Source: Treponema sp. (GTDB lineage: Bacteria; Spirochaetota; Spirochaetia; Treponematales; Breznakiellaceae). Taken from it: a DNA stretch of 19,900 nt. The number at the start of each line of letters is the position of its first letter. The first letter of the stretch is position 1. Positions 7,953 through 15,429 of this stretch are shown one piece after another. The translations under genes were made by a program, and so were the position numbers. The notes below the pieces were generated by a model. It was not told the origin of the DNA. It saw only the letters and a program-made list of their open reading frames with translations, and did not search any database. The stretch is from the NCBI GenBank assembly GCA_031273185.1, contig JAISSG010000078.1, positions 1-19,900 on the forward strand, given 5' to 3'.

Positions 7953-7986
7953 TTGTCAACTAGATATTGCGGTTTTTTTGTAATAA
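7953..7986 (+). promoter_or_regulatory. Tentative promoter for ispE
   Basis: TTGTCA (7953-7958) is a good -35 match. The best downstream candidates (TGTAAT at 7979-7984 or TAATAA at 7981-7986) are 20 or more bases away, which is long for a sigma-70 promoter. The local AT-richness compared with the flanking genes supports a promoter region, but the exact site is uncertain. Confidence 0.3.
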
Positions 7987-7995
7987 CCTTTTCCC

Positions 7996-8991
7996 ATGCC
8001 CCGGATTGAGATTGAGGCCCCGGCCAAACTGAACCTCTGCCTTCTTGTCGGGGATCGGAGGCCAGACGGCTTCCACGGGATCGAAAGCCTGTTCCTTGCC
8101 CTGGCCTTCGGGGACACCCTCTGCGTCGAGACCGCCCCGCAGGACAAGCCGCCGCTAGATATCCGCACGGACTGGCAGCCCGGCGGCTTTTCTTTCAACC
8201 AAAACCCCTCCCGTTTGGACGGGCTGCTTCCCCCGGAAAAAAACATCGTTTCCCGGGCGGTTTCCCTGTTCAGGAGCCGCAGTGGCTGGGACGTGCCGCT
8301 TGCCATAACCCTGGAGAAGCGCATTCCCCTGGGCGGGGGGCTGGGCGGCGGCTCCTCCGATGCGGCGGCGGCGCTCCTGGCGCTGAACCGCCTTGCATCG
8401 CCGGGTGGGGAGGGCCTTTTGAGCGGGGCGGACCTTGCCGGGATTGGCGCGGAACTGGGCAGCGATGTCCCTTTTTTCCTGCTCGGCAAGGATGCCGCGG
8501 CGGCCTGGGTCAGCGGCAGGGGGGAGCGCGTCAGGCCCCTTGCGCTGCCGCCGGGCGTTTCAGGCCTTTCCTTCGTGCTGGTCAACCCCGGTTTTCCCAG
8601 CGACACCGCCGACGCGTTTCGTCTGCTTGACGAATACCGGCGGCAGGTTCCCCGCTCCCAGCTTTCAATTGAAACTTATTTGCGATCTTTTTCCGCACAG
8701 CCCCGCCGCTGGAGGTTCAGCAACGATTTTTTGCCGGTGTTTGCCGCCGCCAGCGGGGAAAAAAACGTCTCGGGCAAACTAGGGGCTGCCTGCCGGGAGA
8801 TGCTTGGGGCCCTTCGGGATCTGGGGGCCGGTTTCGCCGGGCTTTCCGGCTCCGGCTCCACCTGCTTTGGGGTGTTTTCTGATTCGGGAAAGGCCGCCCT
8901 TGCCAGGGAATCCCTGCTGGAGCGATGGCCTTTTGTTATTGTAACTTTTTTACTTGCGCAACGGGCGATACGGTATTACAATAATAGTTGA
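7996..8991 (+). CDS. ispE: 4-diphosphocytidyl-2-C-methyl-D-erythritol kinase (IspE)
   Basis: GHMP-family kinase that phosphorylates the 2-hydroxyl of CDP-methylerythritol in the MEP pathway to isoprenoids. The N-terminus MPRIEIEAPAKLNLCL carries the conserved Lys11. The ATP-binding glycine loop PLGGGLGGGSSDAA is at 111-124, the catalytic Asp157 is in GSDVPFFL, and the late motif GLSGSGST is near the C-terminus. At 331 residues it is longer than typical IspE (about 280-300). The extra length lies partly in an insertion around residues 50-75 and partly in the C-terminal tail. No good ribosome-binding site precedes the ATG, but the conserved N-terminus makes this start the only sensible one. Confidence 0.94.
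   Translation: MPRIEIEAPAKLNLCLLVGDRRPDGFHGIESLFLALAFGDTLCVETAPQDKPPLDIRTDWQPGGFSFNQNPSRLDGLLPPEKNIVSRAVSLFRSRSGWDVPLAITLEKRIPLGGGLGGGSSDAAAALLALNRLASPGGEGLLSGADLAGIGAELGSDVPFFLLGKDAAAAWVSGRGERVRPLALPPGVSGLSFVLVNPGFPSDTADAFRLLDEYRRQVPRSQLSIETYLRSFSAQPRRWRFSNDFLPVFAAASGEKNVSGKLGAACREMLGALRDLGAGFAGLSGSGSTCFGVFSDSGKAALARESLLERWPFVIVTFLLAQRAIRYYNNS
8954..8982 (+). promoter_or_regulatory. Possible promoter for spoVG
   Basis: A strong -10 (TACAAT, 8977-8982, five of six) lies 17 bases after a weak -35 (TTGCGC, 8954-8959), at the very end of ispE. Transcription would start about 40 bases before the spoVG ATG. It would allow spoVG expression independent of ispE. Confidence 0.4.
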
Positions 8992-9027
8992 AGTAGGTAT
9001 CGATAAGATGATGAGAAGGAGAAAGCC

Positions 9028-9309
9028 ATGGAGATTACAGACATACGGATCCGCAAGGTGGCTGGCGAAGGCAAGCTCAAAGCCTATGTTACCATCACGT
9101 TTGATAACTGCTTTGTTGTGCACAACGTCAAGATAATCGAGGGCAAGACCGGGGTTTTCATTGCCATGCCAAGCCGAAAAACCAAAGCCGGTGATTACAA
9201 GGATGTCGCGCATCCCATAACCCCGGACTTCCGCGCCGCCATGCAGCAGACGATTCTCGACAAGTACGATTTCGGCGCCGTCCAGGACGACGATTCCGTG
9301 GAGATATAG
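9028..9309 (+). CDS. spoVG: SpoVG family nucleic-acid-binding regulator
   Basis: The 93-residue product has the SpoVG family pattern: MEITDIRIRKV, the strand LKAYVTITFDNCFVVHNVKI, and the block GVFIAMPSRKTKAGDYKDVAHPI, followed by a helix ending in ILDKYDF. SpoVG proteins bind DNA and RNA and act as global regulators; in non-sporulating spirochetes the name is historical. The ATG has a strong AAGGAG seven bases upstream. It is a single compact gene downstream of ispE. Length and sequence are normal for the family. Confidence 0.95.
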   Translation: MEITDIRIRKVAGEGKLKAYVTITFDNCFVVHNVKIIEGKTGVFIAMPSRKTKAGDYKDVAHPITPDFRAAMQQTILDKYDFGAVQDDDSVEI

Positions 9310-9332
9310 CCCCGGCAAGATTCAGCGGGCTA

Positions 9333-9362
9333 TTGCCACTTCCTCCCATATCATGCTAAACT
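9333..9362 (+). promoter_or_regulatory. Promoter for tRNA-Gln
   Basis: TTGCCA (9333-9338), an 18-base spacer and TAAACT (9357-9362) preceded by an extended -10 TGC. The tRNA begins 11 bases downstream, a distance that fits a short leader. It may also drive rplY. Confidence 0.5.
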
Positions 9363-9373
9363 GCCTTTCCGAT

Positions 9374-9445
9374 TGGGACGTAGGCAAGCGGTAAGCCACC
9401 GGGTTTTGGCTCCGGCATTCACAGGTTCGAACCCTGTCGTCCCAG
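9374..9445 (+). tRNA. tRNA-Gln (anticodon TTG)
   Basis: A complete cloverleaf can be drawn. The acceptor stem TGGGACG/CGTCCCA is 9374-9380 with 9438-9444, and the discriminator is G9445. The D arm is GGC/GCC. The anticodon stem CCGGG/TCCGG encloses the loop TTTTGGC with anticodon TTG (9407 is the middle base). The T stem ACAGG/CCTGT encloses TTCGAAC. The 3' CCA is not encoded and must be added. The gene stands alone, 37 bases upstream of rplY. Confidence 0.96.
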
Positions 9446-9482
9446 AGAAAGTTTTGCTTTTAATTTTTTATGAGGTGTAAAT

Positions 9483-10136
9483 ATGGGTAACGTAGTAGTA
9501 TCCGCCAAAAACAGGCAGCAATCAGGCTCGGCAATAGCCCGCAGGATCAGGCGGGGCGGACGCATTCCGGCAGTGCTGTACGGAAGGACCGGGAAGGCGA
9601 TTTCGCTGGACCTTGACGCGCTGGAATTTGTCCGAAGCGTAAAGGGCATTTCCGAAAGCACCATTGTCAAGGTTGACGTAGAGGGCAAGTCTTATGACGC
9701 TTTTGTGAAGGACACCCAGCGGAATATCATCGACGGCAGCATACTTCACATCGATTTTTACGAGGTTGAAAGCGGCGTGGCCCTGCGGGCGAAGGTTTCC
9801 ATGCACCTTTCCGGCAGCCCCATTGGGGTCCGCGAGGGCGGCAACCTTGAGAACCCCCTGCACGAGATAGAGGTTGAGTGCCTGCCCAAGGACCTGCCCG
9901 AGCGGATCGTGGTTGACGTTTCCGGCCTCAAGGCCAACCAGTCCATCCACGTCCGGGACATACCCCTTGCCGAGGGGGTGCGGCTTATCTCCGCGCCCGA
10001 CCAGGTTGTGGCCCTGGTGAAATTTGCCAAAGCCGAGGCAGCCCCGGCGGCGGCGGCGGAAACCGCCGCAACCCCGGCGGCCACAGCGGCACCGGCTTCT
10101 GGCGCCACAGCAGGCGGCGGGGAAAAGAAATCCTAA
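9483..10136 (+). CDS. rplY: 50S ribosomal protein bL25, CTC (two-domain) form
   Basis: bL25 binds 5S rRNA in the large ribosomal subunit. Residues 1-95 are the 5S-binding L25 domain (AKNRQQSGSAIARRIRRGGR, IPAVLYGR, HIDFYEV). Residues about 96-185 are the beta-barrel TL5/CTC domain (EGGNLENPLHEIEVECLPKD, IHVRDIPLAEGV). Residues from about 186 form a low-complexity Ala/Pro/Gly tail ending GGGEKKS. The total of 217 residues is usual for the CTC form. The ATG follows GAGGTG at a good distance. It is probably co-transcribed with the tRNA upstream, and tilS follows after 39 bases. Confidence 0.95.
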   Translation: MGNVVVSAKNRQQSGSAIARRIRRGGRIPAVLYGRTGKAISLDLDALEFVRSVKGISESTIVKVDVEGKSYDAFVKDTQRNIIDGSILHIDFYEVESGVALRAKVSMHLSGSPIGVREGGNLENPLHEIEVECLPKDLPERIVVDVSGLKANQSIHVRDIPLAEGVRLISAPDQVVALVKFAKAEAAPAAAAETAATPAATAAPASGATAGGGEKKS

Positions 10137-10157
10137 GGGGAGCCTGTTAACCTTTCC

Positions 10158-10197
10158 GGAGGGGAACCTCGGCCTTTGGCCTCGGCGGAGGGTTCCA
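10158..10197 (+). promoter_or_regulatory. tilS ribosome-binding site and possible start-codon hairpin
   Basis: GGAGGGG (10158-10164) is 11 bases before the likely TTG start (10176), longer than ideal. GGAACCTC (10163-10170) can pair with GAGGGTTCC (10188-10196) with one bulged G, placing the start codon in the loop, which also contains GGCC-TTT-GGCC. The fold would partly cover the binding site. The pairing is visible in the sequence; any regulatory role is inference. Confidence 0.35.
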
Positions 10198-11815
10198 GCT
10201 TTGAAAGCGCCGTTGCCAAGGCCCTGAAAGACTGCCCGCCGGGAACCGTGTGCCTTGCCGCTGTTTCCGGCGGCGCCGATTCTGTCGCCATGCTTGTCGC
10301 CCTTGCGGGGATCAGGGGAATGGGGAATGGGGAATGGGGATCGGGGATCGGGGGACAGGGGGCGGCGTTTGATCTGCGTTGCATTCATGTCGAGCATGGG
10401 ATTCGTCCCGAGGCGGAAAGCAGGGGCGATGCGGATTTTGTCCGTGGCCTCTGTGAAAAACTCCGTGTTCCCTGCCGCGTTGTCTCTGTTCCGCCGGGAA
10501 AAATCGTGGCGATGGCGAAGAAGCGCGGGCTTGGGATTGAGGCGGCGGCGCGGCTGTATCGTCGGCGGGCCTTTTTCCGAGAGGCGGCGCGTCTAGACGA
10601 GGCTCGTTTGGACGCGGCGGGCAGCGAGGCGGCAAGTTCCGCGCCGGCGCGGGTGCTGACGGCGCACACCGCCGATGACGCGCTGGAAACGACGCTGATG
10701 CGGATTCTGCGGGGGGCTGGGCCATCCGGCCTTGCCGCCATGCCTGCCAGCCGAGGCCGCTTGTTGCGCCCCCTCCTGGCCCTGAGCCGCCGTGACGTGC
10801 TGCGCTATCTCGCCGAAAAAAACATTTCCTGGCGGGAAGACAGCACCAATACAGACACGGCGTTTCTCCGCAACCGCATCCGCCACCGCCTCATCCCCCT
10901 GTTAAACGAAACGTTCCCCCAATGGCACGGGGCCTTAGCCTCGTTAGCCGAAACCCAGTTCCTTGCCGCCAATTTCATCGAACACGAAGCCAGGCAACGG
11001 GTAACTTGGGAATGGGGGTCGGAGAATGGGGAATGGGGAATGGGGAATGGGGATCAGGGACAGAAGGCGAGGCGAGGTGTCCTTTTCCCGTTCCCGGCTG
11101 TCTCTTTACTGACAGTGAATTTTTTTTCGCCCAGCCGGCCATCGTTCGGGAGGAGGCCCTGTTTCAAGGCATAGACATGCTGCTGGCAGCCATGCCGCCT
11201 GCCTCCGATCTGTCCTCCACTGTGAGGCGGCTCAACATACGCCGTTTTTCCGAAGGCAGTATAAATGCCGCCGACCTCGGCCCCCTTCACCTCAGAAGGG
11301 ATTCCCAAAAGATAACAATATCCACCATTGCAATACTCCCCGCCCCTCATTCCCCATTCCCCATTCCTCATTCCCCATCCCTCATTCCTCATTCCTCCGA
11401 TCCTCATTCCCCATTCCCCATCCCTCATCCCTCCGAATGTTCCTTTTCGCTGTTGATTAAAGCGCCGGGCTTATATAATCTTAAAGGTATAGCCATTGAC
11501 GTGCACGGCGGCCTTGTGTTGCCTGAAAGCGCCGTGGATGCGCCGGTGGATGACGGCGCGTTTCTGGCCCTGCTGCCGTTTGTCCTAAGGCCGCGTCTCA
11601 AGGAGGATCGGGTGCTGTTTCGCGGGGATAAAAAAAGCCGCGCCGCCGGGGGGCGGTTTCTTGCCGCCGTGGATTGCCTGGGGCCTGCCGCCTTCATTGG
11701 CGAAAACGGCCTGGCCCGGCGCAGGGACGACGCGGCGGCGCTGGGGGCAGTGGCAGAAGCCGGAAATCTCTGCATGGTGAAAATTTCGATGAATCGCGGG
11801 AGTATGAATGTTTAA
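10176..11815 (+). CDS. tilS: tRNA(Ile)-lysidine synthase, interrupted by a frameshift at a heptanucleotide repeat
   Basis: TilS converts the wobble C of the CAU-anticodon tRNA-Ile to lysidine so that it reads AUA. The N-terminal domain is in the frame of TTG 10176: the PP-loop SGGADS (31-36), HVEHGIRP, TAHTADDALETTLMRILRG, and RNRIRHRLIPLLNE. That frame leaves family sequence after about 11006 and stops at 11172-11174. The C-terminal domain is in the frame one base back: FFFAQPAIVREEALFQGIDML, then VRRLNIRRFSEG, continuing to a stop at 11813-11815. The join falls at or just after the second GGGGAAT-type array. A run of eight T at 11120-11127 is a second possible slip point. Three repeat arrays interrupt the protein, two as Gly/Asn/Glu/Trp-rich inserts and one as a Pro/His/Ser-rich insert. 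Adding one 7-mer or removing two would restore one frame. AUA codons are used in nearby genes, so the activity should be required. Confidence 0.85.
10307..10356 (+). repeat. Heptanucleotide array 1 in tilS (GGGGAAT type)
   Basis: Units of seven: GGGGATC, a spacer A, three perfect GGGGAAT (10315-10335), two GGGGATC (10336-10349) and GGGGGAC. In the TilS frame it encodes RGMGNGEWGSGIGGQG, inserted between a helix (MLVALAGI) and a strand (FDLRCIHV) of the PP-loop domain. Such a loop could tolerate extra residues. The frame stays open across it. Confidence 0.9.
11007..11055 (+). repeat. Heptanucleotide array 2 in tilS (GGGGAAT type), at the frameshift
   Basis: Seven contiguous 7-base units: TGGGAAT, GGGGGTC, GGAGAAT, three perfect GGGGAAT (11028-11048) and GGGGATC. 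The array sits between the N-terminal catalytic domain and the C-terminal domain of TilS, where the two coding frames part. It also contains four G-runs spaced by three bases, a G-quadruplex pattern on the mRNA-like strand. Confidence 0.92.
11349..11433 (-). repeat. Heptanucleotide array 3 in tilS, inverted orientation
   Basis: About twelve units of the same family, on the opposite strand: ATTCCCC, ATTCCTC and ATCCCTC variants, with one extra C at 11398. In the C-terminal TilS frame it encodes a Pro/His/Ser/Ile-rich insert between KITISTIA and SLLIKAPGLY. The variants are more diverged than in arrays 1 and 2. The frame remains open through it. Confidence 0.92.
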
Positions 11816-13694
11816 CGATCAGAACGACAGGCAACCCGAGCGGCCCCGCTCGCCCTTGCAGGGAGGCCGCCCGAACGGCATGGCCCTGGTTTTTTTCCTT
11901 GCGATGACGGCGCTGTTTATCGCGTATTTTTTTCGCGGGAACGCCTCTTCGGTGAGGGAGATTCGTTACTCGGACTTTGCAAACTACCTCGATCAAAACC
12001 AGGTCGAATCGGTGACTATCCACGACAACAACACGCTGGACATAGCCCTGCGGGGGGCCCAGAAGGACAGCGTCCAGATAAGAACCCGTATCCCCTACCC
12101 TGACCCCGGCCTGCTTGCCACGCTGCGGGAAAAAAACGTCAACGTCTCCGGCGCCCAGTCAAGGCCGAGCTTCCTGAGCGTTGTGATTGGGATTTTGCCC
12201 TGGCTTATCGGTTTTGGCATTATCGTTTTTATGTTCAGAAATATACCGGGGGCGGGAGGAAAGGCGTTCCAGTTTGGGAAAAGCAAGGCGAAGCGGTATC
12301 ACGAAGAGGGCAAGAAGGTCAGCTTTACCGACGTTGCCGGCCAGAAGGATGCCAAGTACGAGCTTGAGGAAGTGGTGGCCTTCCTGAAAAACCCCCAGAA
12401 GTTCACCAAGATGGGGGCGAAAATTCCTAAAGGCGTTTTGCTGGTCGGGATGCCCGGCACCGGCAAAACCCTCATGGCGCGTTCGGTCGCCGGGGAAGCC
12501 GGGGTTGCCTTCTTCCACATGTCCGGCTCGGATTTCGTGGAGATGTTCGTCGGGGTGGGGGCAAGCCGTGTCCGTGACCTCTTTGATCAAGGCAGGCGCA
12601 GCGCCCCATGCATCATTTTTATCGATGAGTTGGACGCTGTCGGCAGAACCCGCGGCGCGGGCTACGGCGGCGGCCACGACGAGCGCGAGCAGACGCTGAA
12701 CCAGCTCCTGGTCGAGATGGACGGCTTTGACTCAAAGGACGGGGTGATAATCCTCGCCGCCACGAACCGCCCCGACGTGCTTGACCCGGCGCTCCTACGG
12801 CCTGGACGTTTCGACCGGCAGGTGGTGGTGGCCATGCCGGACATCAAGGAGCGGGAGGCGATTCTCCAGATACACTCGGAAAAGATACCAAAAAGCGACG
12901 ACGTTGACCTTGCGCGGGTGGCCCGCGCCACGCCGGGGATGAGCGGCGCGGACATCGCCAACCTGGTCAACGAGGCGGCCCTGCTCGCCGCCCGCAAGGA
13001 CAAGGCCAAGGTTGAGATGATCGATTTTGAGGAGGCGCGGGACAAGATACTGATGGGGGTCGCCCGCAGTACCCTGGTGGTGTCGGACAAGGAACGCCGC
13101 ATGACGGCGATCCACGAGGCGGGCCACGCCATCCTGCACTACTTCCTTAAAAACGCCGACCCCCTGCACAAAGTCACCATAGTCCCCCACGGGCGGGCGC
13201 TGGGGATGGCCCTGTCCCTGCCCAAGGAGGACAGCTACAGCCGCACCAGGGGCTGGATAGAGGATCGCATCGCCATCTGCTACGGCGGCTGGCTGGCGGA
13301 AAAGCTCTTCTATGACGAGACCACGACCGGGACCAAGCAGGACATCCAGCAGGCTACGGAAATGGCCCGCCACATGGTCTGCGAATGGGGCATGGCCGAG
13401 GAACTGGGGCCTGTCGCCTACGGCCAGGAGGACGAGCCGATCTTTTTGGGCAAGGAAATCGCCCGCCACAAGGACTATTCTGAGGAAACCGCCCGGCGCA
13501 TCGACAAGTCGGTCAAGGAGATTCTTGACCGAACGCGGGGCGGGGCGGAACGTATCATCCGGGAGAACAAGGACGGGCTGGAGGCGCTTGCCGATGCCCT
13601 GCTGAGCCGTGAAACCCTCGTTGACGAGGAGGTGCGGCAGATACTCGGCCTGTCCCCGGCGGCAGGCCATCAGGCTGGAGAAGCCGGAATTTGA
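11808..13694 (+). CDS. ftsH: ATP-dependent zinc metalloprotease FtsH
   Basis: Membrane-anchored hexameric AAA+ protease that degrades misfolded membrane proteins and regulators. Order: cytoplasmic N-terminus, first membrane helix (about 24-44, [19 protein letters not shown]), a small periplasmic domain, and a second helix (about 124-143, [19 protein letters not shown]). The AAA+ domain has Walker A GMPGTGKT (214-221), Walker [10 protein letters not shown] and the second-region-of-homology segment [19 protein letters not shown]. The M41 peptidase has the zinc site HEAGH (436-440) and the third ligand Asp512 in TKQDIQQAT. At 628 residues it has the usual length. The ATG lies inside the end of tilS (overlap of 8 bases) with GGGAG five bases upstream, so translation is coupled to the C-terminal tilS frame. 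Confidence 0.97.
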   Translation: MFNDQNDRQPERPRSPLQGGRPNGMALVFFLAMTALFIAYFFRGNASSVREIRYSDFANYLDQNQVESVTIHDNNTLDIALRGAQKDSVQIRTRIPYPDPGLLATLREKNVNVSGAQSRPSFLSVVIGILPWLIGFGIIVFMFRNIPGAGGKAFQFGKSKAKRYHEEGKKVSFTDVAGQKDAKYELEEVVAFLKNPQKFTKMGAKIPKGVLLVGMPGTGKTLMARSVAGEAGVAFFHMSGSDFVEMFVGVGASRVRDLFDQGRRSAPCIIFIDELDAVGRTRGAGYGGGHDEREQTLNQLLVEMDGFDSKDGVIILAATNRPDVLDPALLRPGRFDRQVVVAMPDIKEREAILQIHSEKIPKSDDVDLARVARATPGMSGADIANLVNEAALLAARKDKAKVEMIDFEEARDKILMGVARSTLVVSDKERRMTAIHEAGHAILHYFLKNADPLHKVTIVPHGRALGMALSLPKEDSYSRTRGWIEDRIAICYGGWLAEKLFYDETTTGTKQDIQQATEMARHMVCEWGMAEELGPVAYGQEDEPIFLGKEIARHKDYSEETARRIDKSVKEILDRTRGGAERIIRENKDGLEALADALLSRETLVDEEVRQILGLSPAAGHQAGEAGI

Positions 13695-13704
13695 GAGGCT
13701 GCCC

Positions 13705-15429
13705 ATGAAAGCGCTGGTTGCAGTGTTGGCCGTTTTTCTTGCCCTGTCCGGCGCGCCCGGCCTGGGCGCACAGCAGGGCCTCCCCGAAGAAGGCTGGGCT
13801 GAGGAGCAGGGCGATCCCGCCGTTGCGGAGCGCTACGTCTCCTGGATAGAAGAGGCAATCGCCGCAGGGCAGTGGCAGCAGGCGCTGGCCGCCCTCAACA
13901 GGGCCGTCGATTTTGCCAACGTTTCATCGGATATCCCCTACCTTTTGGCGACGGTCCTGCTGCGGGAAGGCAGTGACCGGGGGCCTGTTCTGCGGGCGCT
14001 GTCCCAGGCCATAACAATCAGGCGGTGGACCCGGTACACCGAGGCCGATGCGCGGCTCTTGCAGGCGCGGCAGATGATCGCCCTGCGCCGCTACCCCGCC
14101 GCCCTGGAAACGCTTGCGGTCCGCAGGGCCGCCGCCGGAGAGGATGCCGATTCCGCCGTCCTGCGCCTGGAGGCCCTCAAGGGGCTTGCCGTTGGGTCAG
14201 CCCCGCCGGACGGCGAGGCATGGCGGCGGATGGAAACCCTGCCGGCCCCGGCGGAATTCCGCCGCAGGAGGCTCGAAACCCTGGATCGCTACCCCCGCGA
14301 TCCCCGCCCCCTGCGCCTGCTTTTTGACTACGCCGTGAGGAAGGAGCCAACCAGGGACGACATCGCCCTTATGGAGATTGCCCTCAAGCGGCTGCCCTTC
14401 CTTTTGGAAACCGACCCCGAGCTTGCCTGGATGGCGGCCCCCTTTGTTACCGATGTTGACGAGGCCCGGCGGCTGGTCGGGTCCTACCGCTCCGGCTCCC
14501 TGCTGACCAATGCCGGCGGCTTCAGGCCGGCCCCGGCCTCGATAGCCCTGGCGCTGAACCTTGGACTGCTGGACGACATCGACGCGGTGGGCGAGCTGTT
14601 TGGCGACGGCGTTACCACCATCGACAAGGGCCTGATCCTCGGCGTTGGGGAACTGCTCCGCAGCGAGGAGGGGAGGGATGCCCTCGCCCAAAAGCTCCAT
14701 TCCTTCACCGGGACGATAAGCGAGGACGAGGATCGGGACGGCATCCCGGAAGGCCGTGCCGTTTGCCGGCAGGGCGTCGTACTGGAATACCACTGTGATG
14801 TCGATCAGGACGGCCTGGACGACATGGCCGTCGCCTTTGAGCTCGGCCAGCCCCGGAGGGCGGAGTTGCATGCCCTGCCTGCGGCGGGCAACGAAAGGGC
14901 AAAGGCGCGGGTTCACTGGGAGCGCTACCCCTCGGTGAAACAGGTTGTATTAGGAAGGGAAACCTTCCTGTTTGGCCCGGAGGGCTTTATGTTCTCCCCC
15001 GTCGGTTTCGAGGAGCTATGCGCCACGGAAAGCTACGCCGGCCTTTTGTTCCCCCGGCACGATCCCCAGAGCCAGGGCCTGACCCGGCGTATGCTGAGTT
15101 CCTTTGCCGTTTCCGTCCAGCGCCCCAGCGCCGAATTTGAGGGCGGCGTGGAGAGCCTGGCCCTTGTCCGGGGGGTGCCTTTCCGCGCCGAGGTTGTCCT
15201 TGGCGGCGCGGTCGTTTCCGCCACCGAATTCGAAAACGGCTTCCCCCTGATCCAGCGGGTGGACCTTGACCGGGACGGGCGGATGGAAACCATCCGCCGT
15301 TACCGCCCGCCCGTGGCCAGCGCGGAATTCTCGGAAAGCGACTGGAACAACGACGGCGTCTTTGAGTACGTCGAGCTGTACCACGAAAACGGCTCGGTTG
15401 TTTATTCATGGGACTTTGACCTGCAATGA
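13705..15429 (+). CDS. Secreted TPR-like protein with repeated DxDxDG loops, function unknown
   Basis: 574 residues from ATG 13705, which has GAGAGG six bases upstream; an earlier in-frame start would put a non-signal extension before the signal peptide. Residues 1-22 are a Sec signal peptide (MKALVAVLAVFLALSGAPGL, cleavage near GAQ), so the protein is exported. Residues about 45-250 are helical and TPR-like (paired A/L/Y-rich helices such as WQQALAALNRAVDFA and YPAALETLAVRRAA). The second half has four acidic loops: EDRDG (342-346), DVDQDGLDD (365-373), DLDRDG (520-525) and DWNNDG (546-551). These resemble calcium-binding DxDxDG loops, each followed by a short strand (for example MAVAFEL, METIRRY, FEYVELY). 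No known family is assigned. It starts 10 bases after ftsH and overlaps the HtrA-like gene (ATGA). Confidence 0.85.
   Translation: MKALVAVLAVFLALSGAPGLGAQQGLPEEGWAEEQGDPAVAERYVSWIEEAIAAGQWQQALAALNRAVDFANVSSDIPYLLATVLLREGSDRGPVLRALSQAITIRRWTRYTEADARLLQARQMIALRRYPAALETLAVRRAAAGEDADSAVLRLEALKGLAVGSAPPDGEAWRRMETLPAPAEFRRRRLETLDRYPRDPRPLRLLFDYAVRKEPTRDDIALMEIALKRLPFLLETDPELAWMAAPFVTDVDEARRLVGSYRSGSLLTNAGGFRPAPASIALALNLGLLDDIDAVGELFGDGVTTIDKGLILGVGELLRSEEGRDALAQKLHSFTGTISEDEDRDGIPEGRAVCRQGVVLEYHCDVDQDGLDDMAVAFELGQPRRAELHALPAAGNERAKARVHWERYPSVKQVVLGRETFLFGPEGFMFSPVGFEELCATESYAGLLFPRHDPQSQGLTRRMLSSFAVSVQRPSAEFEGGVESLALVRGVPFRAEVVLGGAVVSATEFENGFPLIQRVDLDRDGRMETIRRYRPPVASAEFSESDWNNDGVFEYVELYHENGSVVYSWDFDLQ

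Noticed and set aside
10307..11433. Repeat arrays in tilS as a CRISPR array
   Set aside because: Units are 7 bases, contiguous and without unique spacers; this is a tandem microsatellite, not a CRISPR.
13609..13704. Upstream in-frame start for the exported TPR-like protein
   Set aside because: It would lie inside ftsH and bury the signal peptide behind 32 basic residues; ATG 13705 has a good binding site and a clean signal peptide.
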